From positions 1 to 55,045 of the forward strand of contig JADHOE010000004.1 in assembly GCA_016779165.1 (NCBI GenBank): a stretch of DNA of 55,045 bases. The letters run 5' to 3'. How positions within the stretch are numbered: the stretch's first letter is position 1; every line of letters starts with the position of its first letter. Origin of the DNA: Candidatus Margulisiibacteriota bacterium (GTDB lineage: Bacteria > Margulisbacteria > Marinamargulisbacteria > UBA817). Below the pieces are notes generated by a model that worked only from the letters and a program-made list of their open reading frames with translations, was not told the DNA's origin and searched no databases. Below, piece by piece: positions 6,734-15,997 of this stretch. A program made the position numbers and the translations under genes.

Positions 6734-8005
6734 TTATAAATCGTGGTTTTTCTTGAGGGTGACAACAAGCTCTCCAGCCATCGGGTTCGCGTAAATATTG
6801 GGCACCCAAATAATCTGAGATTCTGTAAAAATTACTGGGTGAATGCATTGTTCAATTGGGGATAAGCAATGCGCGCGGTATGTCTTTTTTTTTGATGGGT
6901 GTGGGCATGCCTTAACGCTGCTTACAAATAGCGCTGATACCATGCGTCTTGTAACGCAACACCGAAGGGGCGTGCTTTTAAAGGGCACGTTAAACTCTGT
7001 GGCAGAAAACAGTCCAAATGCAGTTGGTTGTGTTGCATTGCACCTAATGGGTTGAATTGGTGAACTCAATTGATTGCCAAAATCATGAGGTGCAATTATC
7101 ACCCATTTGTAATCAAACATCACCTTGTAGTCGTTAAATATCACCGAGGTGGTGTGATTCGCTTCAAGACCATGCTTTATTTTTTGTTCTTGGTTTGCAT
7201 TGACTGCCTGCATAAACTCATGCTCCAAAACCATTTTCAATAACAGATGAGCATTGGTTTTTTCTAAGAGTTGTGCCTTCTTTAGCCAGTGGGCATCAAA
7301 AGCAAATTGAATGGGTAAGCGTTTGGATTCATTTACCAAGGTAGCCTCTGTTTGCTTTAGGTAGTTCAGTGTTCGGACGATATCCCCATGATGTCCGCCC
7401 AAACTTTCTGAGCAATGCGATAAAGCTTTTCTCAATCGATTGCGCTGATATGCAGTTGTTGCATTGCTAGAATCGGTTAAATGGCGATGATTATTCTCTA
7501 AAAGGTAATCTTGGATGTTTTTTTTAGATATCCCTAGCAATGGGTGCACAATGGCAATCGAATCCACCCATGTTTTTTTTGGAATCCCTCTAAAGTTGGT
7601 GGTTGCGCCCTTATAAAACTGCATCCACATGGTTTCAACATCATCATCCAAATGATGACCGGTTAATGCGGCGGGCAATCCATGCGTTTTGCAAATGCTT
7701 ATGGTTTCTTTTATCCGTAACTCCCTAAAGTGGGCTTGATTTTTTTTATTCAATTCCAAATGAACGATGTGGGTGGTAAAGCCATAGGTATTGCCCAATG
7801 CATGTACCAACTCGATCTCATCAGGCGTCTCTGTTGGGCGAAGGTGATGATTAAAGTACACAATGTGATGTTTTGTATTGCTCGCCAATGCGACCATGTG
7901 AACCAAAAATACTGAGTCTGGCCCACCAGAACAGCACATAAGAATGGGGTGATAATTAACGCATGAAAGCTCATGTTTAATGTTGTCAATTAGTGGCTTT
8001 ATCAT
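6734..8005 (-). CDS. tilS: tRNA(Ile)-lysidine synthase
   Basis: Attaches lysine to C34 of the tRNA-Ile that reads AUA, using ATP. With the start at 8005 the protein has 423 residues, normal for TilS. The PP-loop SGGPDS is at 26-31, followed by FNHHLRP, GHHLDDDVETMW and the NRLRKAL motif near the end of the catalytic domain. The C-terminal 200 residues are divergent, as usual. The ATG shares one base with the stop of the upstream phosphodiesterase gene (TAATG), so translation is probably coupled. A longer frame from 8044 would reach back into that gene. It is the last gene of a three-gene minus-strand unit. Confidence 0.92.
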   Translation of the reverse strand: MIKPLIDNIKHELSCVNYHPILMCCSGGPDSVFLVHMVALASNTKHHIVYFNHHLRPTETPDEIELVHALGNTYGFTTHIVHLELNKKNQAHFRELRIKETISICKTHGLPAALTGHHLDDDVETMWMQFYKGATTNFRGIPKKTWVDSIAIVHPLLGISKKNIQDYLLENNHRHLTDSSNATTAYQRNRLRKALSHCSESLGGHHGDIVRTLNYLKQTEATLVNESKRLPIQFAFDAHWLKKAQLLEKTNAHLLLKMVLEHEFMQAVNANQEQKIKHGLEANHTTSVIFNDYKVMFDYKWVIIAPHDFGNQLSSPIQPIRCNATQPTAFGLFSATEFNVPFKSTPLRCCVTRRMVSALFVSSVKACPHPSKKKTYRAHCLSPIEQCIHPVIFTESQIIWVPNIYANPMAGELVVTLKKNHDL

Positions 8006-8688
8006 TAATCTTCTGTAAAAATAACCACCACATTTGGAGTGCATCTTATTTTGTCTAAGTTATTGTAAAATGAATCCAATGACAAAAAGTAAATCCCAAG
8101 GCCAATGTCTCGTTGCAATGCCTCTTTCTTAATTTCTGGCGTTAAATGCTCGGCTGCTACACCAATAAATGCCAGTGGTTCTTTAGAGGGGGTGGTCTGA
8201 TCTAAAAAATGAAGGTCATCAATGTGGCGAATAAGGTACGCCAATTGAAGGGGGGCATTAAATTGGGTTAGTTGGCTAAAAATACGCTTGTCAAATGTTG
8301 AAAATACATACGAAATGATGGAACGCTGGTTGGCGTTTAGTAACGCGTCAACTAAAAAAGAAACACCATTGGGTGACCCACTCTTAATTTCAATATTCAA
8401 CGTGAATGGCTTTGATTGTTTGCTTATCCAAGAGCAAAAATCAGGTAAAAACAAGTGGTCTTTACGTGTTTTAAACTGCCGCCAGGGCTGTTTATTTTTT
8501 GTTGGAAACGGGTCGTGGTGAATCACCCATGAATCGGACTTTTTGTGTGAATATTGCCTTAGATCACATTCAAATCCGTCCAAACAAAAGCCCAACCGTT
8601 GAACTGTATGATTAAATGCATCAATTGAATTTTCTTTAAATTCATTGTGCCAGCTGCCACGGTGGGCCAGCCAAAGTGGGTTAATCAT
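8005..8688 (-). CDS. Glycerophosphodiester phosphodiesterase (cytoplasmic type)
   Basis: Hydrolyses glycerophosphodiesters to glycerol-3-phosphate and an alcohol. From 8688 the protein has 227 residues and begins at the catalytic domain: LAHRG (catalytic His), KENSIDAF, FECDLRQ (metal-binding Glu/Asp), HHDP (second His) and LNIEIKSG (metal Glu). There is no signal peptide, so it resembles UgpQ rather than periplasmic GlpQ. The longer frame from 8859 merely runs through the DUF192 gene. It starts eight bases inside the upstream DUF192 gene and ends in a TAATG overlap with tilS, implying one transcript. Confidence 0.85.
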   Translation of the reverse strand: MINPLWLAHRGSWHNEFKENSIDAFNHTVQRLGFCLDGFECDLRQYSHKKSDSWVIHHDPFPTKNKQPWRQFKTRKDHLFLPDFCSWISKQSKPFTLNIEIKSGSPNGVSFLVDALLNANQRSIISYVFSTFDKRIFSQLTQFNAPLQLAYLIRHIDDLHFLDQTTPSKEPLAFIGVAAEHLTPEIKKEALQRDIGLGIYFLSLDSFYNNLDKIRCTPNVVVIFTED

Positions 8689-9118
8689 CCTCAACAAAGT
8701 ATTGCACGGCATCACCAACATGAATCCCATGGGTTTTAGATACGCCAGCATTGATTTCCAAAACTTTTGATGCGTCGCGAGTTGTTTTATAAATTGGGCA
8801 ATCATTTTTGCCACAGGGCTGTGCATTTTTGACAATGTACACAATGATATCTTCGTCATTAATAAATAAGATATCGAGGGGAATTTTTGTGTTTTTCATC
8901 CAAAATTTTGGCTGGCCTAGTTCAGGAAAAATAAACAGCATTCCGCTGTCTTTCGGCAATGAGTCTTCTCCCATTAAGCCTTTTGCTCGAGTAATGGGTG
9001 TATCCGCAATACGCGCATCAAAGCAGGTTGATTTAATGCACGTTTTAACATGATTGAAATTTCCAACCAGTGGTGAAGAAATCAAAAACAACGGTATTAG
9101 AAAAAACAATATGCGCAT
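8681..9118 (-). CDS. DUF192 family secreted protein
   Basis: Protein of 145 residues with an N-terminal signal peptide (MRILFFLIPLFLISSPLVG). It then has the DUF192 pattern: RAKGLMGEDSLPKDSGMLFIFP, FWMKNTKIPLDILFI and EINAGVSKTHGIHVGD. Members are small periplasmic or extracytoplasmic proteins of unknown function. Three Cys (KTCIKSTC, and CGKNDC between strands) are unusual for the family and may form disulfides. It heads the DUF192-phosphodiesterase-tilS unit and is divergent from menA, with only 14 bases between the two ATGs. Confidence 0.85.
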   Translation of the reverse strand: MRILFFLIPLFLISSPLVGNFNHVKTCIKSTCFDARIADTPITRAKGLMGEDSLPKDSGMLFIFPELGQPKFWMKNTKIPLDILFINDEDIIVYIVKNAQPCGKNDCPIYKTTRDASKVLEINAGVSKTHGIHVGDAVQYFVEDD

Positions 9119-9120
9119 GG

Positions 9121-9126
9121 TACAGT
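9121..9126 (+). promoter_or_regulatory. -10 hexamer six bases before the menA ATG
   Basis: TACAGT, six bases, ATG at 9133. The whole gap to the divergent DUF192 gene is 14 bases, so any menA promoter's -35 region must lie inside DUF192. Confidence 0.4.
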
Positions 9127-9132
9127 AAATTC

Positions 9133-9990
9133 ATGATATCACACTGGATTTCTGCCACAAGACCAAAAACGTTACCGGTTAGTTTGTGCCCTGTCATTTT
9201 CTCCTTTTTTTTGGCCCATCAGCAAGGCATGTTTAATGCCTTAACGGGTGCGGTTATTATTTTTTGTGTGCTTTGCATTCAAGTAGGCACAAACTTTGCA
9301 AACGATTATTATGATTTCCTAAAAGGGGCAGATGCTGCGGACCGGGTTGGCCCAAAACGAATGACGCAAGCTGGGCTTATTCACCCAACACACATGAAAC
9401 GTGCGGCAATGGGCGCATTTTCTCTGGCCATTTGTTTTGGTGGGTACTTGGTTGCAATTGGTGGCTTACCCATTGTTTTTATTGGGCTGGCGTCTGTATT
9501 TTTTGGGCTAATTTATACGGCGGGGCCATTTGCCTTGGCCTACATTGGTGGCGCCGAATTTGTATCTATGGTGTTTTTTGGGCCGGTATCTGTTATCGGT
9601 GCCACTTACCTTCATACGGGTGTCATTGATTGGCAATTATGGTTAATTGGTTTGGCTTTTGGTCTGATTACGGCTGCGCTACTGGTGGTTAATAACACTC
9701 GCGATATCGAATCGGATCGACAAGTAAACAAAAAGACATTTGCGGTACGTTTTGGTCGGTTATTTTCAACCATTGAATACATCCTATTTTTGTACAGCCC
9801 GATTGTTATTCTGGATTATCTAACAGAAGATTCAACCGATCAAATGGTATTAACGTTGGCATTGGTTATTGTTGCCATGCTTCTAACGCGACGGTTTGGT
9901 AAAGCCAATGGCGCTGGTTTTAATCGATTACTTGCCTTAACAAGCGGCTATCTAATGTTGTTTACAGCAGCAGCCATAGTGTTGATATAA
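9133..9990 (+). CDS. menA: 1,4-dihydroxy-2-naphthoate polyprenyltransferase
   Basis: Integral membrane prenyltransferase of the UbiA superfamily that attaches the isoprenoid tail in menaquinone synthesis. The 285 residues begin ISHWISATRPKTLPVS, the usual MenA start. The first Asp motif is in NFANDYYDFLKGAD followed by RVGPKRMTQ, and the second is NNTRDIESDRQVNKKT. Both are the MenA rather than the UbiA form. About eight or nine hydrophobic segments are visible. The frame is open upstream to 9070, but that overlaps the divergent gene and has no ribosome site. It is followed after five bases by menE, supporting the assignment. Confidence 0.9.
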   Translation: MISHWISATRPKTLPVSLCPVIFSFFLAHQQGMFNALTGAVIIFCVLCIQVGTNFANDYYDFLKGADAADRVGPKRMTQAGLIHPTHMKRAAMGAFSLAICFGGYLVAIGGLPIVFIGLASVFFGLIYTAGPFALAYIGGAEFVSMVFFGPVSVIGATYLHTGVIDWQLWLIGLAFGLITAALLVVNNTRDIESDRQVNKKTFAVRFGRLFSTIEYILFLYSPIVILDYLTEDSTDQMVLTLALVIVAMLLTRRFGKANGAGFNRLLALTSGYLMLFTAAAIVLI

Positions 9991-9995
9991 AGGCA

Positions 9996-11189
9996 ATGAT
10001 GGTGCATGGCCGTAATACCCCACTGGCAATTGTTAATCATGCCCCAGTGCACGGCAATCACATAAAGCCTCCTTCAAAAACAAACCAGCCAGTTGTTATC
10101 GAATTTTCTAAAACCGCGAATTGTTTAATTAAGCTCTATTCTTGTTTGCTATATCGCCAATCATTTTTGGTGCTCGATAGTCTATGGCCCACGCATTTTT
10201 TAAATCAAATTAAGGCCTTATTGCCAGCCACCCCCAACCATACTCCTTGTGCGATTATTGCAACATCAGGATCCACAGGCACGCCCAAGTTGGTGTGTCA
10301 CTCCATTGACGCTTTATTTTTAAGCGCCCAGCGTTCATTAGTGCATTCAAATATTCCCACAGGTGATGCGATCTTGTTGTCGCTGTCCCCGTCGTCCATG
10401 GGCGGATTATTAACCGTTGTGAAGGGATTGGTATCTGGAGCGGTCATTCATTTATCATCAGACCATTGGCTAAATGCATTATCGACTCAGTGCCAATGGC
10501 ATTTTGCAATGGTTCCTCAACAGTTGTCTCGCTTTATTAACAGTGGCTTATCGTCACTCACCATAGCGTCAATTTTGATTGGTGGTGACGCAGCGCCAGT
10601 GCAATTGAAACAGCAGGCTGACCATTTGCCGGTGATGTACAGCTATGGTGCCACTGAAACCTGTGGGCAAATTATTTCAACTGACATTGCTGGCGGTACT
10701 TACTCAACACTTCAGGGGGTGTCATTGCAATTATTCAATGATCAATTGGGAATTAAAACAAACACGTTGGCCATGGGGTATTTAACGGCCAGTGGCGTTG
10801 AGGCATTACCCTTGAAAAAAGGTTTTTTTATTAGCCAGGATGTGGTTCAATTGCCCCCAGATTTCATGGTGATTGGTCGAAAAGATTTTCAGTTTCAATC
10901 TGGCGCTCAATTGGTATCCCCAGAGTTTATTGAACATGCTCTGGTGGCGTCTGGGTTGGTTGATGATGCGTGGGTTGTTCCCCACCCACACAAGAACCTT
11001 GGTCATGTACCAGTTGCTTATATTCCAACGTTAGACTCTGAACCTCAGTTGCATCGCTTTGCGGAACGTACATTGCCTCGTCACCTTCGCCCATCACTAT
11101 ATTTAAAATACCCCAACTTTATGGTTGAAACGTCGCCATTGCATCGACAAACTGTCATAAACTTTCACTTAAATTTAATGAAGCGTTAA
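9996..11189 (+). CDS. menE: o-Succinylbenzoate-CoA ligase (short form)
   Basis: Acyl-adenylate-forming enzyme activating o-succinylbenzoate with CoA in menaquinone synthesis. The AMP-binding P-loop [12 protein letters not shown] is at 89-100, [11 protein letters not shown] at about 213-223, and a [20 protein letters not shown] hinge near 290, with a shortened C-terminal domain. At 397 residues it is shorter than standard MenE (about 450), and the N-terminal substrate region is compressed. Adjacency to menA (five-base gap) is the main reason for choosing MenE over other acyl-CoA ligases. The C-terminus ends [13 protein letters not shown], so the usual catalytic Lys of the last loop is not obvious. 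Confidence 0.78.
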   Translation: MMVHGRNTPLAIVNHAPVHGNHIKPPSKTNQPVVIEFSKTANCLIKLYSCLLYRQSFLVLDSLWPTHFLNQIKALLPATPNHTPCAIIATSGSTGTPKLVCHSIDALFLSAQRSLVHSNIPTGDAILLSLSPSSMGGLLTVVKGLVSGAVIHLSSDHWLNALSTQCQWHFAMVPQQLSRFINSGLSSLTIASILIGGDAAPVQLKQQADHLPVMYSYGATETCGQIISTDIAGGTYSTLQGVSLQLFNDQLGIKTNTLAMGYLTASGVEALPLKKGFFISQDVVQLPPDFMVIGRKDFQFQSGAQLVSPEFIEHALVASGLVDDAWVVPHPHKNLGHVPVAYIPTLDSEPQLHRFAERTLPRHLRPSLYLKYPNFMVETSPLHRQTVINFHLNLMKR

Positions 11190-11260
11190 TCAAAGAATTG
11201 GAACTGAATACAACTTTCTTCTTTTTTTATTGTGGGTTAGAATAAATGTAACTTATACAA

Positions 11261-11296
11261 AAGAGGCATTTATTATGAGCACAATAGTAAAAGAGG
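11261..11296 (+). promoter_or_regulatory. Two AAGAGG ribosome sites, each before an in-frame ATG
   Basis: AAGAGG at 11261-11266 precedes ATG 11275 by eight bases; AAGAGG at 11291-11296 precedes ATG 11302 by five. Both starts are in the fbaB frame, nine codons apart. A TAGAAT hexamer at 11238-11243 could be the -10. Confidence 0.5.
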
Positions 11297-11301
11297 ACAA
11301 C

Positions 11302-12360
11302 ATGTTAACATACAGCGATATTCAATCCATTTTAGCAGAAAAAAGCGAGGCCTTATTGGGGCACACCTGCCAAACAATTTCAAAGGATCAACTTCATTTG
11401 CCCTCCCCTACGTTTGTTGATGACATATTTACATTAACCAACCGTAACAATCAGGTGCTTCGAAACTTGCAATCCATTTACAACCATGGCCGTTTGGCTG
11501 GCACTGGGTACGTGTCCATTCTCCCGGTTGACCAAGGCATTGAACATTCAGCTGGAGCATCATTTGCACCAAACTCAGACTATTTTGATCCTGAAAACAT
11601 TGTGAAACTAGCAATTGAAGGCGGTTGCAATGCGGTTGCTTCAACATTGGGTGTCTTGGGATTGGTTTCAAGAAAGTATGCCCACCGAATTCCCTTCATT
11701 GTCAAAATTAATCACAACGAATTTTTAAGTTACCCAAATTCATTTGACCAAATAATGTTTGCTTCTATTGACCAAGCAGTTGATATGGGGGCTGCCGCCG
11801 TTGGTGCAACAATTTACTTCGGTTCAAATGAATCAAAGCGGCAAATCCAAGAAGTCAGCCAGGCATTTGAATATGCGCACCAAAAAGGACTAGCGACCAT
11901 CCTATGGTGTTATTTGCGAAATTCAGCATTTAAAACAGCGGATGGCGATTTTCATACAGCCGCCGACTTAACGGGTCAGGCCAATCATTTGGGTGCAACC
12001 ATTGAGGCTGATATAGTAAAGCAAAAATTACCTGAAACCAATGGGGGGTTTAATGCATTGTCCTTTGGAAAAACACATCAGGATGTCTACAATAAATTGT
12101 CATCGGACAACCCCATAGATTTAACGCGCTACCAGATTGCAAACTCCTATTTTGGACGGGTTGGCTTAATTAATTCCGGTGGGGCTTCGGGATCAAATGA
12201 CCTTCAAGATGCTGTAGCAACTGCAGTTATTAACAAGCGTGCCGGTGGTATGGGATTAATTTCCGGTCGAAAAGCATTTCAAAAACCATTAACTGATGGA
12301 ATCAAATTACTGAATGCAATTCAAGATGTTTATTTGTGCGACGAGGTGGCAATTGCGTAA
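11302..12360 (+). CDS. fbaB: Class I fructose-bisphosphate aldolase, FbaB (DhnA) type
   Basis: Cleaves fructose-1,6-bisphosphate via a Schiff-base lysine. It is very similar along its whole length to E. coli Fba[89 protein letters not shown] and [11 protein letters not shown]. The start at 11302 gives 352 residues and aligns best with the E. coli N-terminus; 11275 would add nine residues and is also plausible because it has its own ribosome site. FbaB enzymes are often associated with gluconeogenesis. It is followed by the Fe-S carrier gene after 29 bases. Confidence 0.93.
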   Translation: MLTYSDIQSILAEKSEALLGHTCQTISKDQLHLPSPTFVDDIFTLTNRNNQVLRNLQSIYNHGRLAGTGYVSILPVDQGIEHSAGASFAPNSDYFDPENIVKLAIEGGCNAVASTLGVLGLVSRKYAHRIPFIVKINHNEFLSYPNSFDQIMFASIDQAVDMGAAAVGATIYFGSNESKRQIQEVSQAFEYAHQKGLATILWCYLRNSAFKTADGDFHTAADLTGQANHLGATIEADIVKQKLPETNGGFNALSFGKTHQDVYNKLSSDNPIDLTRYQIANSYFGRVGLINSGGASGSNDLQDAVATAVINKRAGGMGLISGRKAFQKPLTDGIKLLNAIQDVYLCDEVAIA

Positions 12361-12389
12361 CAGTATCCCCTTTACAATTGGCGGTTGTT

Positions 12390-12812
12390 ATGAGTGATTG
12401 TGGCAATGTTAAGAAGGTGTTTGTTCCAACCGATGACAACGCCTCATCAAAGAAAATAGACCCCAATTTAACGTTTGGGGCAACATCGGTTGCTATTGAA
12501 AAAGTGCATCATTTTATTGAAAAAGATGGCAAATCAATTGATACCCATGGCTTACGTGTCAAAGTTGTGAAAGATGGCTGCTCAGGTAATTCTTATGATA
12601 TTTCTCTTGCCACCATTGCTGAAGCCAAAGAAAATGGTGACAAATTGTTTCAATTTGGCAAGGTTACGATTATTGTTGAAAAGTTAAGTTACATGTTCGT
12701 TATTGGCTCTGAACTTGATTATGTTGAAACATTGCTTATGTCTGGATTTCAAATCAACAACCCAAATGTTAAAAAGCAATGCTCATGTGGTTCATCGTTT
12801 TCAATTAAATAA
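12390..12812 (+). CDS. A-type iron-sulfur carrier (IscA/HesB family)
   Basis: Small Fe-S cluster carrier, 140 residues from the ATG at 12390. The family's three ligands are visible: Cys in VVKDGCSGNSYDI and the pair in the C-terminal KKQCSCGSSFSI. Between them come YMFVIGSELDYVETLL and GFQINNPN, typical of the HesB fold. About 30 residues precede the domain (MSDCGNVKKVFVPTDD), longer than in IscA or ErpA; their role is unknown. The subtype (IscA, SufA, ErpA) cannot be told from sequence alone. It is 29 bases after fbaB and 26 before the DUF898 gene, and no isc/suf genes are nearby. Confidence 0.85.
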   Translation: MSDCGNVKKVFVPTDDNASSKKIDPNLTFGATSVAIEKVHHFIEKDGKSIDTHGLRVKVVKDGCSGNSYDISLATIAEAKENGDKLFQFGKVTIIVEKLSYMFVIGSELDYVETLLMSGFQINNPNVKKQCSCGSSFSIK

Positions 12813-12838
12813 GGTTCGAAATAATCTCAATCAAACCA

Positions 12839-13840
12839 ATGACGACATCAATTGTTTATAATGGAAAAAGAAGACAGCTTTTATGGATTGGTTTAAGCAG
12901 TTTAATTCTAACGTTATTTACCCTGTTTATATATTCATTTTGGGCAATAACAAAATTGCGAAGGTTTTTTTCTGAGCATTTATCAATCGATGGCCATCAC
13001 TTGTCATACCATGGCACTGGAAAGGAGCTATTCATTGGTGCTTTTAAATTTTTTGCGTTATTCGTGCTCATTAATATTGCAAGTGAGTTTGTTTTTTATA
13101 AAATTCAATTCCTTAAATACTTTATTCTTTATATCTTTTTTTCTTATGTGATTTTTGATGCGTATAAGTATCGTGCAAGTCGTACATCGTACAAGGGGTT
13201 ACAATTTAGTTTATCTGGATCGAAGCTAGAGTATTTCAAGTTGATCATAAAGCGTTCGGTTTTAAATTTTTTATCATTTGGCGTTCTTGCTCCAAAATCA
13301 ACCATTTTAAAATATGAGTACATTTTTTCAAACCTTCGCATTGGTGCCCATGCATTTTCGTTTAATTCTGATTATCGACATTTACTGAAACTTAACATTA
13401 TAACTTTAATATTATTAATTCCGACCCTTGGAATTTCTCGCTTGTGGTACTCCCATGCCATGTTCCTTACCATTATACGTGGGGGAAGATTGGAATCAAT
13501 TCAACTATCATCCAACCTTCCTTTAACGACCTACATAAAATTTAAGTTAGTTAATGTATTCCTCGTATTGGTCCCATTCATTTTATTTTCCCTGTATTAT
13601 CTTGTACTGTTTATTGTATTTTTAAAGTTATCGATTGATAATCAAGTGCTGTTTATTGTTGCCCCTTTCATATTATTTTATATATATATCGCTTTGATAA
13701 GAATTTTTTTGCACCATCGTTGGCTTAATTTTATAAGCGCTCACGTTCATATTTTTGGTGATTTATCGGTTATTTCAATGTCGATGGAAACGCCACCTAT
13801 CCGTCCAGACTATGATGCCATTCTGTCATCTGAATTTTAA
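12839..13840 (+). CDS. DUF898 (YjgN-like) integral membrane protein
   Basis: Membrane protein of 333 residues with a repeated pattern typical of DUF898. An N-terminal YNGKRRQLLWIGLSSLIL and IYSFWAITKLRRFFSEHLSI is followed by FHYGTGKELF-type segments (here SYHGTGKELFIGAF). The arrangement recurs with NFLSFGVLAPKSTILKY and ISRLWYSHAMFLTII. About six to eight hydrophobic helices are visible. The function of the family is unknown. It has no ribosome site and lies 26 bases after the Fe-S carrier gene; an AATAAT hexamer lies 13 bases upstream. Its last codons form one arm of an inverted repeat with the convergent gene. Confidence 0.8.
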   Translation: MTTSIVYNGKRRQLLWIGLSSLILTLFTLFIYSFWAITKLRRFFSEHLSIDGHHLSYHGTGKELFIGAFKFFALFVLINIASEFVFYKIQFLKYFILYIFFSYVIFDAYKYRASRTSYKGLQFSLSGSKLEYFKLIIKRSVLNFLSFGVLAPKSTILKYEYIFSNLRIGAHAFSFNSDYRHLLKLNIITLILLIPTLGISRLWYSHAMFLTIIRGGRLESIQLSSNLPLTTYIKFKLVNVFLVLVPFILFSLYYLVLFIVFLKLSIDNQVLFIVAPFILFYIYIALIRIFLHHRWLNFISAHVHIFGDLSVISMSMETPPIRPDYDAILSSEF

Positions 13841-13905
13841 TTGGGTTCATTTTGGCTAACGATTAGAAAGTAATGCTGCCCTACCGTATTTGGCCAATTA
13901 AAATT
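13833..13905. repeat. 12-bp inverted repeat at the ends of two convergent genes
   Basis: AATTTTAATTGG (13833-13844) and its exact complement (13894-13905), 49 bases apart. Each arm includes the stop codon of one of the two convergent genes. It may act as a bidirectional terminator or arise from both proteins ending in Phe-stop. Confidence 0.35.
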
Positions 13906-14632
13906 TAAATTGAAACCCTGTGTCGATCGACCATTCAGTTTGGCTGTAAACAGAGCTGTTAGAAAATAAATTAGCTTGAGCTGAGGCTCTATAAGATACT
14001 CGTGGGCTAATATCGCTTAGATAAACGCCCTCAAAATGATACCGAATATTATTCAAATTAAATAACTCTGGCTGAAAGTAAATAACACCACTTACTCTAT
14101 TAAACTGGTTAAATGAAGTAGAATGCGCCATGTACATTGATAGACGCCAATAGTTAACGATAATGTCTTGATTGATTTCCTTCACCCATTCATTCATAAT
14201 GCTTGCCCCCAACCGCAATCCATGGGCAGTGGTTCGTCCGCCAATGCCGGCCAAGTAACGCAATTGAGTGGATGAATACAAGCGCTGCTCATACTGCATG
14301 TAGGCTTCAGGTGTTAGCGCATTAATTTTTGAGGTATCAAATATACGAAGGTGATAAAACGAATGATTTTTATAAGCCTTACCATTTGACTCACCGTAAT
14401 TGATGCGAGTTAGAAAGAAACCTTGCACCTTATTCAAAACAAAAGGTTTAAAATATGTTGCCCCAAATGATGACATGTTATACGGGCCTTGTTGAATTTC
14501 AGAAGAAAGATCCAATACTTTATGGTACTGATTTTTTAGTAGGCCATTATTGTCTCGATACTGCTCAATATTGACTTGCCCAATGCAGTAAATGCTAATA
14601 AAAAAAATAAAAATCAGGGCGTGGTGGATCAT
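13898..14632 (-). CDS. Predicted outer-membrane beta-barrel protein (possibly DUF481-like)
   Basis: Protein of 244 residues with signal peptide MIHHALIFIFFISIYCIGQ. The rest alternates polar and aromatic strands (for example GFFLTRINYGES, LRYLAGIGGRTTAHGLRLGA and VSYRASAQANLFS) and ends FQFKF, the terminal-aromatic signal of outer-membrane barrels. The text VNIEQYRDNNGLLKNQYHKV followed by barrel strands recalls DUF481 proteins, but I am not certain. It follows trpF with a TAATG overlap, so it is translated from the same mRNA as the Trp genes although unrelated in function. Confidence 0.55.
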   Translation of the reverse strand: MIHHALIFIFFISIYCIGQVNIEQYRDNNGLLKNQYHKVLDLSSEIQQGPYNMSSFGATYFKPFVLNKVQGFFLTRINYGESNGKAYKNHSFYHLRIFDTSKINALTPEAYMQYEQRLYSSTQLRYLAGIGGRTTAHGLRLGASIMNEWVKEINQDIIVNYWRLSMYMAHSTSFNQFNRVSGVIYFQPELFNLNNIRYHFEGVYLSDISPRVSYRASAQANLFSNSSVYSQTEWSIDTGFQFKF

Positions 14633-15249
14633 TAAGTGGTTTGGATTGCATCCAATAACAATTTCATTTTATTGTAGTCTTTTATTCCTGGCTCTTTCTC
14701 TAGGCCTGAACAGATATCAATACCGTAAGGCGACACCATTTTGATGGCTTTTGATATATTTGTTGCATTAATTCCACCGGAAAGAATCAGGGGGACATCA
14801 TAGGCCTTAGCTTCAATGGCCAGCCCCCAATCAAAGGTTTTTCCTGTGCCTCCATGCACATTTTGAGCCTTTGTATCCAACAATATGCCATTCACACACC
14901 CTTTGTATTGAGGTATGCAATAAATATCTTCTTTATTTTTGACTGGAATGGCTTTAATGACTGGTAAGTGAAATTTCAAGCAAAACTCAGGTGATTCCTG
15001 ACCATGAAGTTGAATACCCGTTAAGCGACATCGTTTGGTTGCTTCATTAATAAAGTCTACCGACGCATTAACAAATACCCCAATCACGTGAATAAATGGT
15101 GGTAAGTCTAAAAGGATCTCTTCAACTTTTTCAATGCTAATGTAACGCGGTGACTGTTCATAAAAAATAAAGCCCAAGGCATCAATATTTAGAGCAATGG
15201 CATTCATTGCATCGGTTCGATTTGTAATGCCACAAAATTTAACTTTCAC
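14632..15249 (-). CDS. trpF: Phosphoribosylanthranilate isomerase
   Basis: Third step of tryptophan synthesis from anthranilate, a TIM barrel. The 205 residues begin VKFCGITNRTDAMNAIAL (catalytic Cys in KFCGI). They then show ALGFIFYEQSPRYIS, GVFVNAS, IQLHGQESPEFC, LLDTKAQNVHGGTGKTFDW (catalytic Asp in LLDTK) and LILSGGINATNI, plus GIDICSGLEKEPGIKD. All expected motifs are present. It starts with GTG, 11 bases inside trpC, and ends in a TAATG overlap with the barrel gene. No trpA, B, D or E is in the window. Confidence 0.95.
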   Translation of the reverse strand: MKVKFCGITNRTDAMNAIALNIDALGFIFYEQSPRYISIEKVEEILLDLPPFIHVIGVFVNASVDFINEATKRCRLTGIQLHGQESPEFCLKFHLPVIKAIPVKNKEDIYCIPQYKGCVNGILLDTKAQNVHGGTGKTFDWGLAIEAKAYDVPLILSGGINATNISKAIKMVSPYGIDICSGLEKEPGIKDYNKMKLLLDAIQTT

Positions 15250-15997
15250 AATGAAACCACTCCAATAAACGGTTATTTTTTTTAAGCCCCTCTCCTATTA
15301 ATACCGCATTTATTTGCAGATCTTCAAGTGCATCCAGTTCATTTGGCGTTGAATAGCCGGATTCTGCAACCACACATCCATTGGGAGCAATGCCTTTAAT
15401 GATTGGAAGAAGGTCTCGAGTTTGGTTAATATCGCATTTAAATGTTTCAAGGTTACGGTTGTTAATACCAACCAAGGGCTTGTGGGGGATCCCTGATAAC
15501 TTTTCAACGGCTGACATGGAATGAACTTCCAATAAACACTCAATGCCATAGCCCGAGGCAGCATCAATTAACTCATTGGTTTGTGAAATGCTTAAAATAT
15601 CTAAAATTAGCAACATAACATCGGCACCCATGCTGTATGTTTCCTGTACCTGAGATGGATCTATAATAAAATCTTTTCGTAATACGGGGAGTTGAATGGC
15701 TTGTTTTACAGCCATCAAGTCATTGATAGACCCTTTAAAAAATTCTTTGTCGGTTAATACCGACACGCAAGATGCTCCATGCTGCTCAAATTGTTTCGCA
15801 ATTTGCACCGGATTAAATGTATCGTAAATGATTCCTTTCGATGGTGATGCTTGTTTTACCTCTGCTATTAAATGAAGCTTTTTTTGTTTAAGCCGTTCCA
15901 AAAAGGAAACTGTTGGAACATTAATTCGCGTTGCCTTGGTATTTATGGCTGTTAACTCTTGTTTTTTTTGTTGAACGATTGTGTCAAGAAAATTCAT
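15239..15997 (-). CDS. trpC: Indole-3-glycerol-phosphate synthase
   Basis: Fourth step of tryptophan synthesis. From the ATG at 15997 it has 252 residues, the normal size of a monofunctional TrpC. Motifs: LIAEVKQASPSKGII (catalytic Glu and Lys), SVLTDKEFFKGS, LPVLRKDFIIDPSQV, GINNRNLETFKCD, VVAESGYSTPNEL and AVLIGEGL. The start lies 14 bases inside cysE, with AAGG about nine bases upstream; a second ATG at 16015 is possible. Overlaps on both sides show a cysE-trpC-trpF unit. Confidence 0.95.
   Translation of the reverse strand: MNFLDTIVQQKKQELTAINTKATRINVPTVSFLERLKQKKLHLIAEVKQASPSKGIIYDTFNPVQIAKQFEQHGASCVSVLTDKEFFKGSINDLMAVKQAIQLPVLRKDFIIDPSQVQETYSMGADVMLLILDILSISQTNELIDAASGYGIECLLEVHSMSAVEKLSGIPHKPLVGINNRNLETFKCDINQTRDLLPIIKGIAPNGCVVAESGYSTPNELDALEDLQINAVLIGEGLKKNNRLLEWFHCES

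Noticed and set aside
8689-8859. N-terminal extension of the glycerophosphodiesterase
   Set aside because: It lies wholly inside the DUF192 gene in another frame, and the catalytic domain begins just after 8688.
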